A stretch of DNA of 5,656 bases from Alphaproteobacteria bacterium (GTDB lineage Bacteria > Pseudomonadota > Alphaproteobacteria > UBA8366 > GCA-2717185), in NCBI GenBank assembly GCA_016764135.1, contig JAESSL010000144.1:1-5656 (forward strand), read 5' to 3'. The stretch's first letter is position 1. Every line of letters starts with the position of its first letter. Below the pieces are notes generated by a model that saw only the letters and a program-made list of their open reading frames with translations, had not been told where the DNA came from and did no database searches. Below are positions 5,615 to 5,656 of the stretch, one piece after another. The translations under genes were made by a program, and so were the position numbers.

Positions 5615-5656
5615 ATTCGAACGCTGACTAAAGAGCCAGTTCGTGCATTTTCCATG
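5612..5656 (+). pseudogene. ptsI: In-frame continuation of enzyme I beyond the TAG, running off the window
   Basis: After TAG the same frame reads IRTLTKEPVRAFSM to the last base. Joined to the preceding DIREAGAR, this resembles the EI segment usually read as D-I-R-E-x-G-x-R-L-(I/V)-R-N-L-T-K-x-P-x-x-A-F-S. The residue at the TAG should be Leu, and TTG to TAG is a single-base change; TTG is a common Leu codon in this window. The open frame continues to the edge, so the rest of EI is probably still present beyond 5656. Confidence 0.7.

Overview
All genes in this window lie on the + strand in one compact, operon-like block. The gene content points to an alphaproteobacterium with moderately high G+C. 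It carries a ChvG-type sensor kinase followed by a short, bacterial-type HPr kinase, RapZ, a mannose-family EIIA, HPr and enzyme I. The chvG-hprK-EIIA-HPr neighbourhood is an alphaproteobacterial hallmark. Enzyme I sits inside the cluster without a GAF domain, and RapZ lies between hprK and EIIA. That arrangement fits a Rhodospirillales-like lineage better than Rhizobiales, where the enzyme I is usually a GAF-containing PtsP encoded elsewhere. This placement rests on remembered gene order and was not computed.

Layout. Bases 15-1670 encode the ChvG histidine kinase; its partner regulator ChvI is expected just upstream, outside the window. A 132-base gap (1671-1802) follows. Bases 1803-2948 encode a two-domain dCTP deaminase, joined by a TGATG overlap to hprK (2948-3433). 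After 21 bases comes rapZ (GTG start, 3455-4363). A 79-base gap holds a possible 20-codon ORF (4381-4443), whose TAA overlaps the ATG of the mannose-family EIIA gene (4443-4850). HPr follows after 1 base (4852-5121), and enzyme I starts inside the end of the HPr gene (5111).

How they work together. EI, HPr and EIIA would form a phosphorelay from PEP. No EIIB or EIIC permease gene is visible, so the relay is probably regulatory, as in other alphaproteobacteria. HPr has both the EI target (His16) and the HprK target (Ser47), so HprK could gate the relay. ChvG/ChvI is the envelope and acid-stress system classically located next to these genes. RapZ is an RNA-binding, nucleotide-binding-fold protein that controls amino-sugar synthesis in enterobacteria. 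The dCTP deaminase feeds dUMP/dTTP synthesis and looks like a foreign functional theme placed between chvG and hprK.

Most notable points. (1) The enzyme I frame is cut by an in-frame TAG at 5612-5614, after which recognisable EI sequence continues in the same frame to the window end. (2) The dCTP deaminase gene is translationally coupled to hprK, and its two dUTPase-fold halves carry different, complementary motif sets. (3) A small ORF fills the rapZ-EIIA gap. I see no RNA genes, insertion sequences, CRISPR arrays or unambiguous promoters or terminators. I found no clearly new biological system; the window is mostly a conserved regulatory locus with a few local oddities.
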